In this document: positions 19,487 through 30,793 of the stretch, piece after piece | Layout of the letters: the number at the start of each line of letters is the position of its first letter | Position numbering within the stretch: position 1 is the first letter of the stretch | Assembly (NCBI GenBank): GCA_958510825.1 | Contig: OY294044.1 | Coordinates: 39,419,816-39,483,815 of the forward strand | Reading direction: 5' to 3' | DNA from: Brachypterus glaber | Taxonomy: Eukaryota; Arthropoda; Insecta; Coleoptera; Kateretidae | DNA length: 64,000 nucleotides | The notes under the pieces: generated by a model | Seen by the model: only the letters and a program-made list of their open reading frames with translations | The model's database searches: none | Told to the model about the DNA's origin: nothing | Program-made: the position numbers and the translations under genes

Positions 19487-19632
19487 CAGGGGCGGATTTA
19501 TTTCACTTTAAGGGGGGGGGGCATCCATAGGGAAAAAAATTGCGCCTTCGCCAAAAATATAATTTTGAAGATATTTCTATGCTAATATATCTCGCTGGGG
19601 GGGGGTCATGGCCCCCCCTAAATCCGACCATG
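19487..19632. mobile_element. hAT-type MITE with 8-bp TSD
   Basis: 146 bp. Left end CAGGGGCGGATTTA, right end TAAATCCGACCATG (inverse CATGGTCGGATTTA). It is flanked by CTTTATGA at 19479-19486 and 19633-19640, a perfect 8-bp duplication as expected for hAT elements, and contains long G runs. Noncoding and dependent on a transposase elsewhere. Confidence 0.9.
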
Positions 19633-19640
19633 CTTTATGA

Positions 19641-20085
19641 AGAGCAAAGGGTCAATCCCTGGTGTACTCAAAGTAGGTGTACAAAATCCCGAAATTCAAA
19701 CATTCTTATAAAATAATAAAAGAAAAACTATTTCGACGTTTCTTCGTAGATAATTATTGTTTTTTGTTGAATTTTTTACAATTTTTATTTGACACACAAA
19801 AATAAGGTTAAAAAATACTCGTCAGAAACAACAATAGTAGTGCGCACGTGCAAGTTTATCTCAGATGTGCTAGGCACATTTATCACAGTATTCCGCAACG
19901 GCTTTGGAGGTCTTTCCTTGTCTATGGTCAAAACAGAATCAGTGCGCATGTGCTGGATTCTCCTTATTACTGCGGTGAGTGAATCGTGTCTAAAGACATC
20001 TATTCCTTATAATTTTAGCTTTTATTTTATACCAAATTTTAAATAGTCCATCGATGAAAAAAAATTTTTCTACTTTTTATTTTAC
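19641..20085. other. Intergenic, no feature supported
   Basis: An 85-codon frame (19789-20046) has no recognisable similarity or domain and is treated as chance. No repeat seen. Confidence 0.45.
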
Positions 20086-20660
20086 CCGCGTCATAAGTCC
20101 GCCCAAATCCGCCTAGACCTGCAAATCTATACCGGTCCAAGTCTGCATAAATATGTTATTTACCTGCAAATAGTTATACCGGCCCAAGTCTGCACAACAC
20201 CGCACATGCCAAATCCGCACAAGTCTGTTTTAATACGTTTTAAGTCCGGTCTTTGCATCCGCGTCATAAGTCCGCCCAAATCCGCCTAGACCTGCAAATT
20301 TATACCGTCCCAAGTCTGCATAAATATGTTATTTACCTGCAAATAGTTATACCGGCCCAAATCTGCACAACACCGCACATGCCAAATCCGCACCAGTCTG
20401 TTTTAATACGTTTTAAGTCCGGTCTTTGCACCCGCGTCATAAGTCCGCCCAAATCCGCCTAGACCTGCAAATCTATACGGGCCCAAGTCTGCATAAATAT
20501 GTTATTTACCTGCAAATAGTCATACCGGCCCAAGTCTGCACAACACCGCACAAGCCAAATCCGCACAAGTCTGTTTTAATACGTTTTAAGTCCGGTCTTT
20601 GCACCCGCGTCATGTCCGCCCAAATCCGCCTAGAGCTGCAAATCTATACCGGCCCAAGTC
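20086..20660. repeat. 173-bp minisatellite
   Basis: 3.3 units with an exact 173-bp period (CCGCGTCATAAGTCCGCCCA at 20086, 20259, 20432 and, with a small deletion, 20605). It is richer in GC than its surroundings. The period is not a multiple of three, so the open frames across it are artefacts. Confidence 0.95.
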
Positions 20661-21723
20661 GTAGTAAACATTGGAAAAAACGGTTAAAAAAAACGCGTCG
20701 TTCAATCGGTTTGGACTTTTGCGTTCTGTGATTGTGATTGTGCAGTTTGTAAAGTAAGGAATATGATTTATTTATGGAACATAAGTACATGTCCCAGGTA
20801 GCAAGGGATGTTATATTACAAGAAATTAACATCACTTTTGGGTGTATTTTTAAACTAAATCATAACATCACATAATATTGAAAAATAACATTGATTTTAA
20901 GAATCAACCTCCAGCCACCCCTCAGGAAGTTAATCTAAATAAAAAATATCTAGTCTTATGGCCAGAGGAGAATTCGTATGTGTATTATGCCATAATTCTA
21001 TACATAGCGGGTAAGTGTTCACTCATGATACTACAGTAAATAAATGAGTTTTTTGCATGGCTGGGACTTAAATGTTATTTTATTCTTTCCTTTGTGAGAT
21101 TAAACCTACTGTTTTACTCCTGCATCTGTATCATGTTATGCACGATAGCTGTACACTTTCAACTTAATATTTGTATGTTAATAAATTTAAAATAGCCTTA
21201 GCTGTGTTTCTCAGTGCCCACCTTGGGGTCAATTTTGATAGGCTGCAGCATTATTAATAAGATAATATATAATTCCTGAATTCGCACATACTGAAGAACC
21301 AAACCAAGAACTCTTTGGAAAAAGTTCATTTTTTTCTAGCTTTTATTAACTACGTGTCAATTTTTAGCATTTTTATCCCATCCCATGTTTTAAAAAAATA
21401 AAACCCTTCACATGATTTTCTATTCAAAAAAGCACCGGGCGCGACTTTTAAGGGGTGGGACCCAAACAATTGTGTAGGTGCTGGGTACCCTAATAAGCAT
21501 CCATAACCACAACTTTTAACACCTAGCCCCATATAGATTTCGAAGGAAGTGTTTTTCGCTTCACTCTATTGTATATTTCATTGATCCAAAACAAAAGTTG
21601 TATATTTTATGGATTCATAATAGAAAAGTTGTATATTTTTTGGAGGTGAGGACCGTTTTTTTTTTGTCATTCCCTTTTTTGTCGAAGAAAAAAGTTGTAT
21701 TTTTAGGCTAAAAAAAAGTTATG
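20661..21723. other. Intergenic DNA up to the assembly gap
   Basis: No coding region supported. A short repeated block AAAAGTTGTATATTTT occurs near 21590 and 21630 just before the gap. Confidence 0.5.
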
Positions 21724-21923
21724 NNNNNNNNNNNNNNNNNNNNNNNNNNNNNNNNNNNNNNNNNNNNNNNNNNNNNNNNNNNNNNNNNNNNNNNNNNNNN
21801 NNNNNNNNNNNNNNNNNNNNNNNNNNNNNNNNNNNNNNNNNNNNNNNNNNNNNNNNNNNNNNNNNNNNNNNNNNNNNNNNNNNNNNNNNNNNNNNNNNNN
21901 NNNNNNNNNNNNNNNNNNNNNNN
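21724..21923. other. Assembly gap, 200 N
   Basis: Exactly 200 unknown bases. The satellite begins immediately to the right, so the gap probably reflects unassembled satellite. Confidence 1.
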
Positions 21924-24215
21924 TGGGCGGTTTTGCTTTATTAAGTAAATTTATAAAAAAAATGTTATTTTTTTCGTTTTACAAAAAAAAAAGAAACTTT
22001 TTTGAAAAATTTCTTTTTTGAAAAAACTTTGGTTTCGTTTTTTTTTTCGCTCATCCTGCGCCGCCTATCAAACTTTTTTATTTATTTTTTCACTAAACTA
22101 TGCATTTTACCATTGTCCAACATGTACATACTCAGCTCTTTAAAAAAAATTAATAGTTTTTCCTCTAAATGTTCTGGTCGATTCCAGGAGCTGGGCGGTT
22201 TTGCTTTATTAAGTAAATTTATATAAAAAAAAATTGTTATTTTTTTCGTTTTACAAAAAGAGAAACTGTTTTGAAAAAATTTCTTTTTTGAAAAAACTTC
22301 GTTTGGTTTCGTTTTTTTTTTTCGCTCATCCTGCCCCCCTATCTAACTTTTTTCAATTTTTTTTTTACTAAAATATGCATTTTACCATTGTCCAACATGT
22401 ACATACTCTGGTCGATTCCAGGAACTGGGCGGTTTTGCTTTATTAAGTAAATTTATAAAATAAAATTGTTATTTTTTTCGTTTTACAAAAAAAGAAATTT
22501 TTTTGAAAAAATTTCTTTTTTGAAAAAACTTCGTTTGGTTTCGTTTTTTTTTTCGCTCATTCTGCCCCCCCCCCCCCCCCCCCCTATCTAACTTTTTAAA
22601 TTTTTTTTTCACTAAAATATGAATTTTACCATTGTCCAACATGTACATACTCAGCTCTTTAAAAAAAATTAATGGTTTTTTCTCTAAATGTTCTGGTCGA
22701 TTCCAGGAGCTGGGCGGTTTTGCTTTATTAAGTAAATTTATACAAAAAAAAATTGTTATTTTTTTCGTTTTACAAAAAAAAGAAACTTTTGAAAAAATTT
22801 CTTTTTTGAAAAAACTTCCTTTGGTTTCGTTTTTTTTTCGCCATCCTGCGCCTATCAAACTTTTTTGTTTATTTTTTCACTAAAATATGCATTTTACCAT
22901 TGTCCAACATGTACATACACAGCTCCTTAAAAAAAATTAATAGTTTTTCCTCTAAATGTTCTGGTCGATTCCAGGAGCTGGGCGGATTTGCTTTATTAAG
23001 TAAATTTATAAACTAAAAATTGTTATTTTTTTCGTTTTACAAAAAAAAAGAAACTTTTTTGAAAAAATTTATTTTTTGAAAAAACTTCGTTTGGTTTCGT
23101 TTTTTTTTTTTTTCGCTCATCCTGCGCCGCCTATCAAACTTTTTTAATTTTTTTTTTCTCTAAAATATGCATTTTACCATTGTCCAACATGTACATACTC
23201 AGCTCCTTAAAAAAAATGAATAGTTTTTCCTCTAAATGTTCTGGTCGATTCCAGGAGCTGGGCGGTTTTGCTTTATTAAGTAAATTTATAAAAAAAATTA
23301 TAAAAAATTGTTATTTTTTTCGTTTTACAAAAAACAAACTTTTTTGAAAAAATTTCTTTTTTGAAAAAACTTCTTTTGGTTTCGTTTATTTTTTCGCTCA
23401 TCCTGCGCAGCCTATCAAACTTTTTTAATTTTTTTTTCACTAAAATATGCATATACATACTCAGCTCCTTAAAAAAAATGAATAATAAAGCAAAACCGCC
23501 CAGCTCCTAGAATCGACCAGAACATTTAGAGGAAAAACTATTCATTTTTTTTAAGGAGCTGAGTATGTAACGTTTTCAAAAAAAAAAAATTGTTGAAAAA
23601 ACTTCGTTTGGTTTCGTTTTTTTTTTCGCTCATCCTGCGCCGCCTATCAAGCTTTTTTAATTTTTTTTCACTAAAATATGCATATACATACTCAGCTCCT
23701 TAAAAAAAAAGAATAATAAAGCAAAACCGCCCAGCTCCTAGAATCGACCAGAACATTTAGAGGAAAAACTATTTATTTTTTTTCAAGGAGCTGAGTATGT
23801 ACATGTTGAACAATGGTAAAATGCATATTTTAGTTAAAAAAAAATTGAAAAAAGTTTGATAGGGGGCAGGATGCAAGTTTTTTTTTCAAAAAAGTTTCTT
23901 TTTTCGTAAAACGAAAAAAAAATTAAAAAAAAAACTAAAAAAATAAAACTTTAATAAAGCAAAACCAGCTCCTGGAATCGACCAGAACATTTAGAGGAAA
24001 AACCATTAATTTTTTTAAGGAGCTGAGTATGTACATGTTGGACAATAGTAAAATGCATATTTTAGTGAAAAAAAAATTGAAAAAAGTTTGATAGGGGCGA
24101 AGGATGAGCAAAAAAACGAAACCAAACGAAATGTTTGGATACCCTCCTTGAAAAAATTGAATGGTTTTTCATTTAAATGCTCTGGTTCATTCCAGGAGCT
24201 GGGCGGTTTTTTTTT
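21924..24215. repeat. 268-bp satellite array with orientation flips
   Basis: Direct units start with TGGGCGGTTTTGCTTTATTA at 21924, 22192, 22426, 22711, 22979 and 23259 (spacing 234-285, modal 268). From about 23478 the unit appears in reverse complement, then direct again (about 23590-23705), then inverted to about 24120, with a final direct remnant to 24215. Low-complexity T runs and a C run (about 22567) lie inside. Open frames across it are not genes. Confidence 0.9.
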
Positions 24216-24495
24216 TGAATTTTTGAACATTACTCGAATAATATAATAACATTAAAATTCAAGTAACTATACCTAAAAATCTATAAGCTTAAAATGTTTT
24301 GCTTAAACGCGACGACTATATTAATAATATTGTCCTGGAACTAGTTCCAAGACACTAAATGTCCCGAAACTATTTCCAAGACAGTCCTGGAACTATGCGT
24401 TATACATATAGGACTTCCAAGACTGTCTTGGAAAACGATAAATGTCTCGGAACAAGGGGTTAGGCCACAAAAAATGTCTCGGGACTCGAGGTTTG

Positions 24496-24497
<2 letters not shown>
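24216..24497. other. Intergenic with short palindromic motifs
   Basis: TCCTGGAACTAGTTCCAAGA and related TGTCTTGGAA/TTCCAAGACA motifs recur between 24330 and 24450. No coding. Confidence 0.6.

Positions 24498-24550
<53 letters not shown>
24498..24550. repeat. (TA)n microsatellite
   Basis: 53 bp of alternating A and T, directly abutting the left end of the ISL2EU-like element. Confidence 0.98.
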
Positions 24551-24551
<1 letters not shown>

Positions 24552-25052
24552 CCTGTTCCAGAACTCGCGTACCGAAAGAGCTTAGCGGAGTAGAAGTGGA
24601 AAAAGTGCCCCAGCTCGGAATGAGCTTATATTTATAAAAAAGGTAGCTAATCTAAAGGTTAATCATTTCCCAGAGTCTTAGCCCCAAACAACCCCCAGGG
24701 GGGTAAGAAAATATTTTTTTACCCCAAAACGTTTTATTGTTTTTCTCCGGTTTTTCTGATCCGATCAATTTGAAATTTAGAATACGAATAATGGGAAAGA
24801 AAGAACATTTTGCAAAAAAATTATCATACATTTGCGATCATTCTAACCTATGAAAAAAAATACTTCTTTTTTTCGAAGTGGTCAAAAGGGCCATTTTTGG
24901 AATATCATCCCCGCCATTTTTTTATATGTTATGTATTCGTAACTGATCTTAATCATATCCAAAATTCAATTTTTTTCATGTGGTAAAACAGTGTCAAAAA
25001 CACTAAAAACTGCGTCAGATGCGCATTTGGTTGCATTTAAATACAATTTGGT
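24551..25052. repeat. Left long terminal inverted repeat
   Basis: Inverse of the sequence at 39.54-41.10 kb; details are given with the parent element. Noncoding. Confidence 0.85.
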
Positions 25053-25187
25053 TTTTTTTGAAAATATCTTATTACTTTTTTAAGTTTAAGCTGTAATAAA
25101 GCAACAAAAATAAATAACAAAAAATATATATTCTAAGTAAACAAATAAAAATAAAAATTGGATTCAGTTTATAATCTTAAACAACTT

Positions 25188-25418
25188 ACTAATGCACTTC
25201 TATTGAGGAGTGATTCTACATAAAAAATATAAAAAAAGTTCCTAAAAATGTATATCCAAAAACTGTTTCTAAGGGATCTTCGCCCCTTAAAAAGTTGCTC
25301 TAAAAATTCGGTTTTTATTTTATAACTTAACCTTGGAAACCGTTTTTGGATATATATTTATATTAACTTTTTTATACTTTTTTACGTAGAATCACGCCTT
25401 AAAAGGAAGTGCGTTAGT
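25188..25418. repeat. Foldback MITE
   Basis: 231 bp with arms of about 85 bp: ACTAATGCACTTC...GAGTGATTCTACATA on the left and TACGTAGAATCACGCC...GAAGTGCGTTAGT on the right, with TATATCCAAAAACTG and its inverse inside. No clear target duplication. Confidence 0.75.
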
Positions 25419-25899
25419 TCTGAAACACAATGTATTAATAAAAACAAAAATACATCAGGGTCTTGGTCACAAAAATTAAAATTTTCAGGAAAGATAAAAA
25501 ACTGATTTAAAATGCCGACCGCATGCTAAATCCACTATAACTAAATTTTTCCAAAAACTGTGACATCCGCCCTTTGAGAACCAAGCCGCTGATATTTTCT
25601 GCTTAAGCATATAATAAAATCAGATTTAGCTTATTATGTCATTTTAACAGTGGTTAAAAAACCGCCGAAAAAGTAGTAATTTAATTGTTTGTTGTTAATA
25701 TCAAGTTATGTCCAACATTACATTTACAAAGGTAAATATCTACTCAATTCTTTACTTTTCAAACTTTTTTTTCCACTGTCATAATGTAAAAAAATACGAC
25801 GTTCCGAGACAGACAGGGCGATATTCTCAGCAAAGATAAAAATAGAGTTTAGTTTAATAATTAAAATTATATGTACTACTCCCAATTAGACCAAAAAGT

Positions 25900-27402
25900 C
25901 TAATCCTCATCACAGTCTTCCTCAATTACGGGAAAAGTCTCAGAATCAAATATGTGTTAATATATTAGCTGGCCTTATTATCCTGGATTTATATCTAGCA
26001 TTGGAAAGAAAGTATACCACAGCTGCTATATGCGAACAGCAGCCTACTGTTCTAGTGCCATTGGGGCAGGTACAATAGTAACTCTGAATACCGGTTATGT
26101 CATTTACATTAGGATTGTACTTAATAAATATGTGGTATACTTTCTTTCCAATGTGTCTAGATTTTATATGGAACCTTAAAATTACAGGTGTCTCTTTACA
26201 GTATTCGATGTTTATTGTATCGTTTGGTTGAATAAGCTCCGCTAAATAGCAAACTGATTGAGTGAGCTGGTATGTTCCTCCGAAAAAAAATTTTAAATTG
26301 TTTTCATCCAATTCTGGAAAGTCCATTATATCTTCGCTGGATAATAGTTTAAAATTAATTTTTTTTCTTATCCAGCCCTCTTCCTCAACTTGTTTTTGCA
26401 TCTCATTTTCGGTATTTTTTGATTTTAACTTAAGTTGAGCCACAATTTCAGTTTTAAGTTCGCGATCACTTAAAAAGCGCTTCCCATATAAGTTGTTTAA
26501 AAAACAAGCGATTCGAATTAAATTCCCAATTTTGTTGTCAACTTTGTGGTCCAACAATTTGTATTTTTGTTTTAAGACACCGTGTACCACTTCCACCGGC
26601 CATCGTATTTTTGTCACAAGGCGTGAAGTGTTGGCTTCCTCAACCGAAAGTTGATTTTTATTTCCTTTTAGGGCTGGCATCAAAACTCTGTACTGACTTA
26701 GTTGGGGAAGTACATCTCGAAAGCCACGGTCTACGACAATAATATCTCCTGGCTTTAATAGTTTGGACAATCCATTTGGATCCGACATAATTTGAGACAT
26801 TATCGTCGCATCGTTTACATTCGCATTGAAAGGGCCCAACATGTCTATTACGTACCCATCTGGTACAAATGGTAAAAGGTTTACATAAGGGAACCTTTTT
26901 CTGTCCCGAATATGATTTTTTTTTGGTAGTTGTTTTGGCTTTTCTGATGTCTGATATACGTGCCATCGCAAATAATCATTATTTGATCATCCTTCACATC
27001 AAAAAGAGATATGGCTATTTCACTGGTGTGAAATTGAATAAATTCTCTGCTGAGATTTTGAATATCAAACTTCGTAGATAAAATGTCCTTTTCGAAGGAA
27101 TGAATTACAGAGGTCATGTACTCAGAAACAGATTGTTCGTGTTCTATTCCTAATATAGATGCAATTAGTTTGTTGCTTTCCCGTTCGTAACGAAAAGAAA
27201 TACAATTAGGGCTTGCCTAATATAACGGGATGACGAGTTACGAATACTTTTAAGTAAGGGTTCTATTTCATACAGATTTTCATAGTATAATCCTGTAAAA
27301 ACTTTTAATTGATCTTCAGTAATTAAATCATTTGGTTTTAATAAATTGGTTGTTTTTGATACATTTTCAAGAATGTGAACTAGGTCTGATTTTGGGATGG
27401 TA
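25900..27402 (-). pseudogene. ISL2EU-like DDE transposase with C-terminal SWIM zinc finger
   Basis: Main catalytic part of a DDE_Tnp_4-type transposase. Motifs in order: a helical RS..RYIRQAL-like region (about 27230), CDGTY with the first Asp at 26965-26967, GPFNANVND, IIVVDRGFRD with the second Asp (residue 81 of the frame starting at 26971), and RWPVEVVHGVLKQ with the catalytic Glu (residue 127). The C-terminus has YYCTCPNGTRTVGCCSH, a SWIM zinc finger of CxC...CxH form (residues 300-314), and then an acidic tail. Frameshifts lie near 27190, 26935 (a 9-A run), 26862 and 25947; the tail stop used here (25900-25902) is in the corrected-frame direction. DDE plus SWIM is known for ISL2EU-like insect transposases; the name is inference from memory of the family. 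Confidence 0.75.
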
Positions 27403-27406
27403 CTAT

Positions 27407-28450
27407 TGTAGTGAAGTTGAAAATTCGATCACTAATTTAGTGATGTCGAATTCTTCACTGTTTTAGTGATAGTGGTATATAATTATAAATCACTTTATTC
27501 GGGAGCGGGTATTCTAGGAGACGGCGCTTTGGAAACAGATAAAACGATTTCTTTTTAACTTAAGAATAATATATTAAATAAATGTGAATAAATTATTCAA
27601 GAACATAAAGATCAATTCTTACTTCTAAGTCCTATTTCTATGAAAAGCCCTTAAATTCTAATTTCCATTAAATATTAGTTTTCCATTAAATACTTCTAAC
27701 TTAAAACATTCTATGTTTGAAATCCCAACTATTCGCAATCATTTTCAAATCCCAATGTATTGTCCACATTTTACTTAGTGTATATTATAACTGGTTCGTA
27801 TAAGTCATTTAAATTATTTTACAAAATATTTTTCAAAGTTAATTAATATTCGTCAAAATTTCTATCAGTGTTCATACTATCAATATTTATAAGGGTCCAA
27901 AATTATTTTTATGTCTGATACCACGAGTCTCAAAATTTTTCTAAGTTTAAAAACTATTTTTTAATTCAAGAATAAATCTCAAAATTAATTCTCACAGAAA
28001 CTAAATTTTCACTTTTGAATTTTACATAGTGACACCCTGAATAAAACTGAATAATTATGAATCTTTTCATGAGTTTATATACCCAATAAGAAGGTCACTA
28101 GTTAAATTTATTTGACAATGCTATTAGCGCAAAATATCTACAAAGATACCGCGCATATTTAATTACCCCGACAAAAGAGTTTCAGTCTCATCAATTTGCA
28201 AGCTAATTGCTATTTCTGACATCTAAAACGATCATTTTGACTATAAATTAAATTTGTATAAACAATTTAGATTACTAGACAACTTTTAAGTTATACCGAC
28301 AAGAATTACCGAGGAGGGGTCCGAACAAATGTAGGTCAAACCGAACTTTACCGAAGCCGAATCTAGTGAAGCCAGATTGTATCATAGCGCAATATTAAAG
28401 AAATATTATTTTAAAATTTTAACTACATATAAAATATTCGGATCATAACA
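27407..28450. mobile_element. Solo LTR, 1044 bp
   Basis: Starts TGTAGTGAAGTTG and ends ATCATAACA (TGT...ACA), with CTAT on both sides (27403-27406 and 28451-28454), a 4-bp duplication as for Ty3/gypsy elements. It interrupts the transposase: the frame on the two sides joins without a shift once the LTR and one CTAT are set aside. No internal coding. It is the product of LTR-LTR recombination. The parent family is not represented elsewhere in the window. Confidence 0.85.
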
Positions 28451-28454
28451 CTAT

Positions 28455-28928
28455 GATTGGAGTACGGTCTTATATGTAAAATATCTTCTTCAAACAAACG
28501 TTTTTTAATTAATTGTTACAGCACCGATTTTCTTTAGGTATATATATTTTTTTTTGAACGTAACACTGAAGCCGCAGTTCTTTGGGTATAACAGTTAAGT
28601 TTTTTTCACTTCCACATAGACAGCAATATCGGTGCGTACTTACAAGTCTTTGAATTGGCAACTCCACCATTTCTTCCTCTTCCTTTTTCTTTTTGGATGG
28701 GGAAGGAGGTTCAAAAAGCTCATTCGATTTAGCACTTGAACTCTCACCATCACACTCACTATCTTTATTAAAGTTAATTTGGCAGCTATTACACAAAACA
28801 CTATTTAGTTCTACAACTTTACCTAAAATTGTGGATAATCTTTCAGCCTCCAAATTGTCTGTAATAATTTTATATTTTCTATTAATTTTACTGGTCCATT
28901 TTTTACAACTAATACTTTTGTAGGACAT
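28455..28928 (-). pseudogene. ISL2EU-like transposase N-terminus, Cys-rich
   Basis: Open frame 28928-28509, Met start followed by YKSISCKKW. It contains a first CX2C (LCNSCQ near residue 47), a Ser/Glu/Lys-rich linker with SPSKKKKEEEE, a second CX2C (RYCCLCGSE near residue 103) and IYIPKENRCC near the end. After a one-base shift at about 28512 the frame runs on as IKKRLFEEDILHIRPY to the solo LTR at 28450 and then into 27402. The Cys pairs suggest a zinc-binding, DNA-recognising head, which is inference. Fragments at 13740-14162 share the same arrangement. The transcription start would be upstream, toward 29.4 kb. Confidence 0.65.
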
Positions 28929-29440
28929 TTTAATAATTAAATAACGCGTCGTACAAATTAAAAACTGAGACTACCAATAAAAATAAATGAGTTCTAAAAT
29001 AAAAAGTAAAAAAGTATCTACCTACATATTTTAATTTCGTGAATTTATATAGAAGTACTTTTTTAGTGTTTTTAATAAAAAATGCAAAATAAGAAAAAAA
29101 AAATTGTATTAATATCTTTACTTGAAATTAAATTATCTAGGTTTTATAGTATTAAAGGCATTTAAAAAAACCAATTTAAAAACAAATCTAGTTACAAAAA
29201 TTAAAATCAATGAAATTGACATGTAAATAATTTACTTAAAAATGTATTGGTATTTTTATTTATTTAGTTTTAAACCGACCCAACAAACAATGTCCCGGCG
29301 GCCGACTGGCGATAAAGTGATGGCAAATGATCATCGGCGGCGGCGGCCGCAGAAGCATTATTTATTGGGCATTCACCTTTTTTTTTAAAGGCATAAACAT
29401 CTCTGCTCCAGAACATCTCTAGTCCAGAGCAGCTTTACTT
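28929..29440. other. 5' flank of the transposase, with a GC-rich patch
   Basis: Noncoding. A GC-rich stretch with GGCGGCGGCGGCCGC lies at 29281-29352, unusual in this AT-rich window. The last four bases (ACTT, 29437-29440) are the target duplication of Ty3/gypsy B. Confidence 0.5.
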
Positions 29441-30558
29441 TGTGGTGTGACGCAATCCATTTTAGTTAAAAAACTGTTTATTTTCTATATGGATTGCTAA
29501 ACATTATTTGTTTCCGAAAATGTAAGAATTAGTTGAAAGAGCCGAATTACAATTTTTATAACACCCTGTAGTAGCGGCATAGTTAAGTACTTCATAAATC
29601 ACGTATGGCGGAATGATTATTGTTACACTACTGAAGAGAGCGCTTTTTAATTTAATGCGCTGACTGATCTAGTTGCGGTGATCTCTTTGTGATTCATGCT
29701 TTTCAACATTAAATCAATGCCAAAGAAATGTCCAGTTTGGTTATTAATGTTGACGTGAATTATAACGAATTGCTCTCGATTTGTTTGTCGGTGTAGTTAC
29801 TAAAAGGTTTTGGCAATTAAATTTATATTTATGCGAATATATTATATACCCTATAGGGTATAAAAGCTCAGATTTTTAGATGAAAAGGAACAGATATTTC
29901 GCGAGTACGGTCACGATAGTTTACTCCGCTAATATTAAAATATTTAAAATAATAAATTCAGTGAGTGAACCAATGTTTAAAAAATGTAAGTGTAATTATG
30001 GACATATAATAACTTGCATTTTTTATCGGGATAGAAATTTAATGGAACTTTAAAATTCGAACTTAGACTTTTTATCGGGGTGATTTTAATTTAATTAACT
30101 TTTATTAAACTTTTAATAAATCTTAAATAAACTTTGAAATAATCATGGACTAAAATTAAATGGAACTTTTATGGTATCGCGAAGGTTTTTTTTTATACAA
30201 TTGAAATAGTTGGAAATTTCTATATTGGAGATGTCGCTGAAAATCTATTGGTTATAGTTAGGCTAAAATTATGTAAATTAGATTAGGAATTAGAAAGGAA
30301 AGCTGCAGGATTACTTTGACTCTCGTTACCGAACAAAAGCTTCCTAAAAACTGGTAAATATGATTTTTATTTATTACCCGATGGTATATAGATCTAAACA
30401 GATTGTAGTTACCAGTCATTAGTGTCAAGTGGTTAAGGCCATAAAACACTTGTCGAAGTGCTACCATTCAGGCGGCACCAGCTGGTAAATTAAGATTTGG
30501 CAGAGAAATAATATATTAAACAAAGGAATTATATTATAAGAAAAGTTATATTACCACA
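29441..30558 (+). repeat. 5' LTR of element B
   Basis: 1118 bp. It differs from the 3' LTR by indels, e.g. it has an extra ATTATATACCC block before the TATA box and an extra TATCGCGAAGG...segment near 30177, and lacks the GATCGAAGGATCGATTGATC segment of the 3' LTR. Substitutions elsewhere are few, so the age is moderate. Confidence 0.95.
29859..29866 (+). promoter_or_regulatory. Predicted TATA box in the 5' LTR
   Basis: TATAAAAG, conserved at 38402-38409 in the 3' LTR. Placement mid-LTR fits the U3/R boundary of an LTR promoter. This is inferred from sequence only. Confidence 0.5.
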
Positions 30559-30793
30559 ATGCTGTCAGGTTACTAACGGGTTGGGAGGCAGAAAGTAGTA
30601 ATTTATAGATTTTTATAGATTTTTTTTTATCGATATATTTTATATATTTTTAAAAAAAAAAAAAAAAAAAAAAGAGGAAGATTTTTTTTTGGAAAGAGAA
30701 ACAAGGATTGGTTTTATTGATTTTATGTCTTCTAGTAACGACATCGGCTATTTTCCGATTATTCAAAGAAAAAGTAGCTAAATAAAAGTAAAA

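Noticed and set aside
20253..20731. Two overlapping frames of 69 and 101 codons
   Set aside because: They lie inside the 173-bp minisatellite, whose period is not divisible by three, so the similarity of the two peptides is a repeat artefact.
21721..21948. Open frame across the first gap
   Set aside because: Almost all codons are N.
22002..23458. Several frames of 60-130 codons
   Set aside because: They fall in the 268-bp satellite with long T and A runs; the peptides are repeats of each other.
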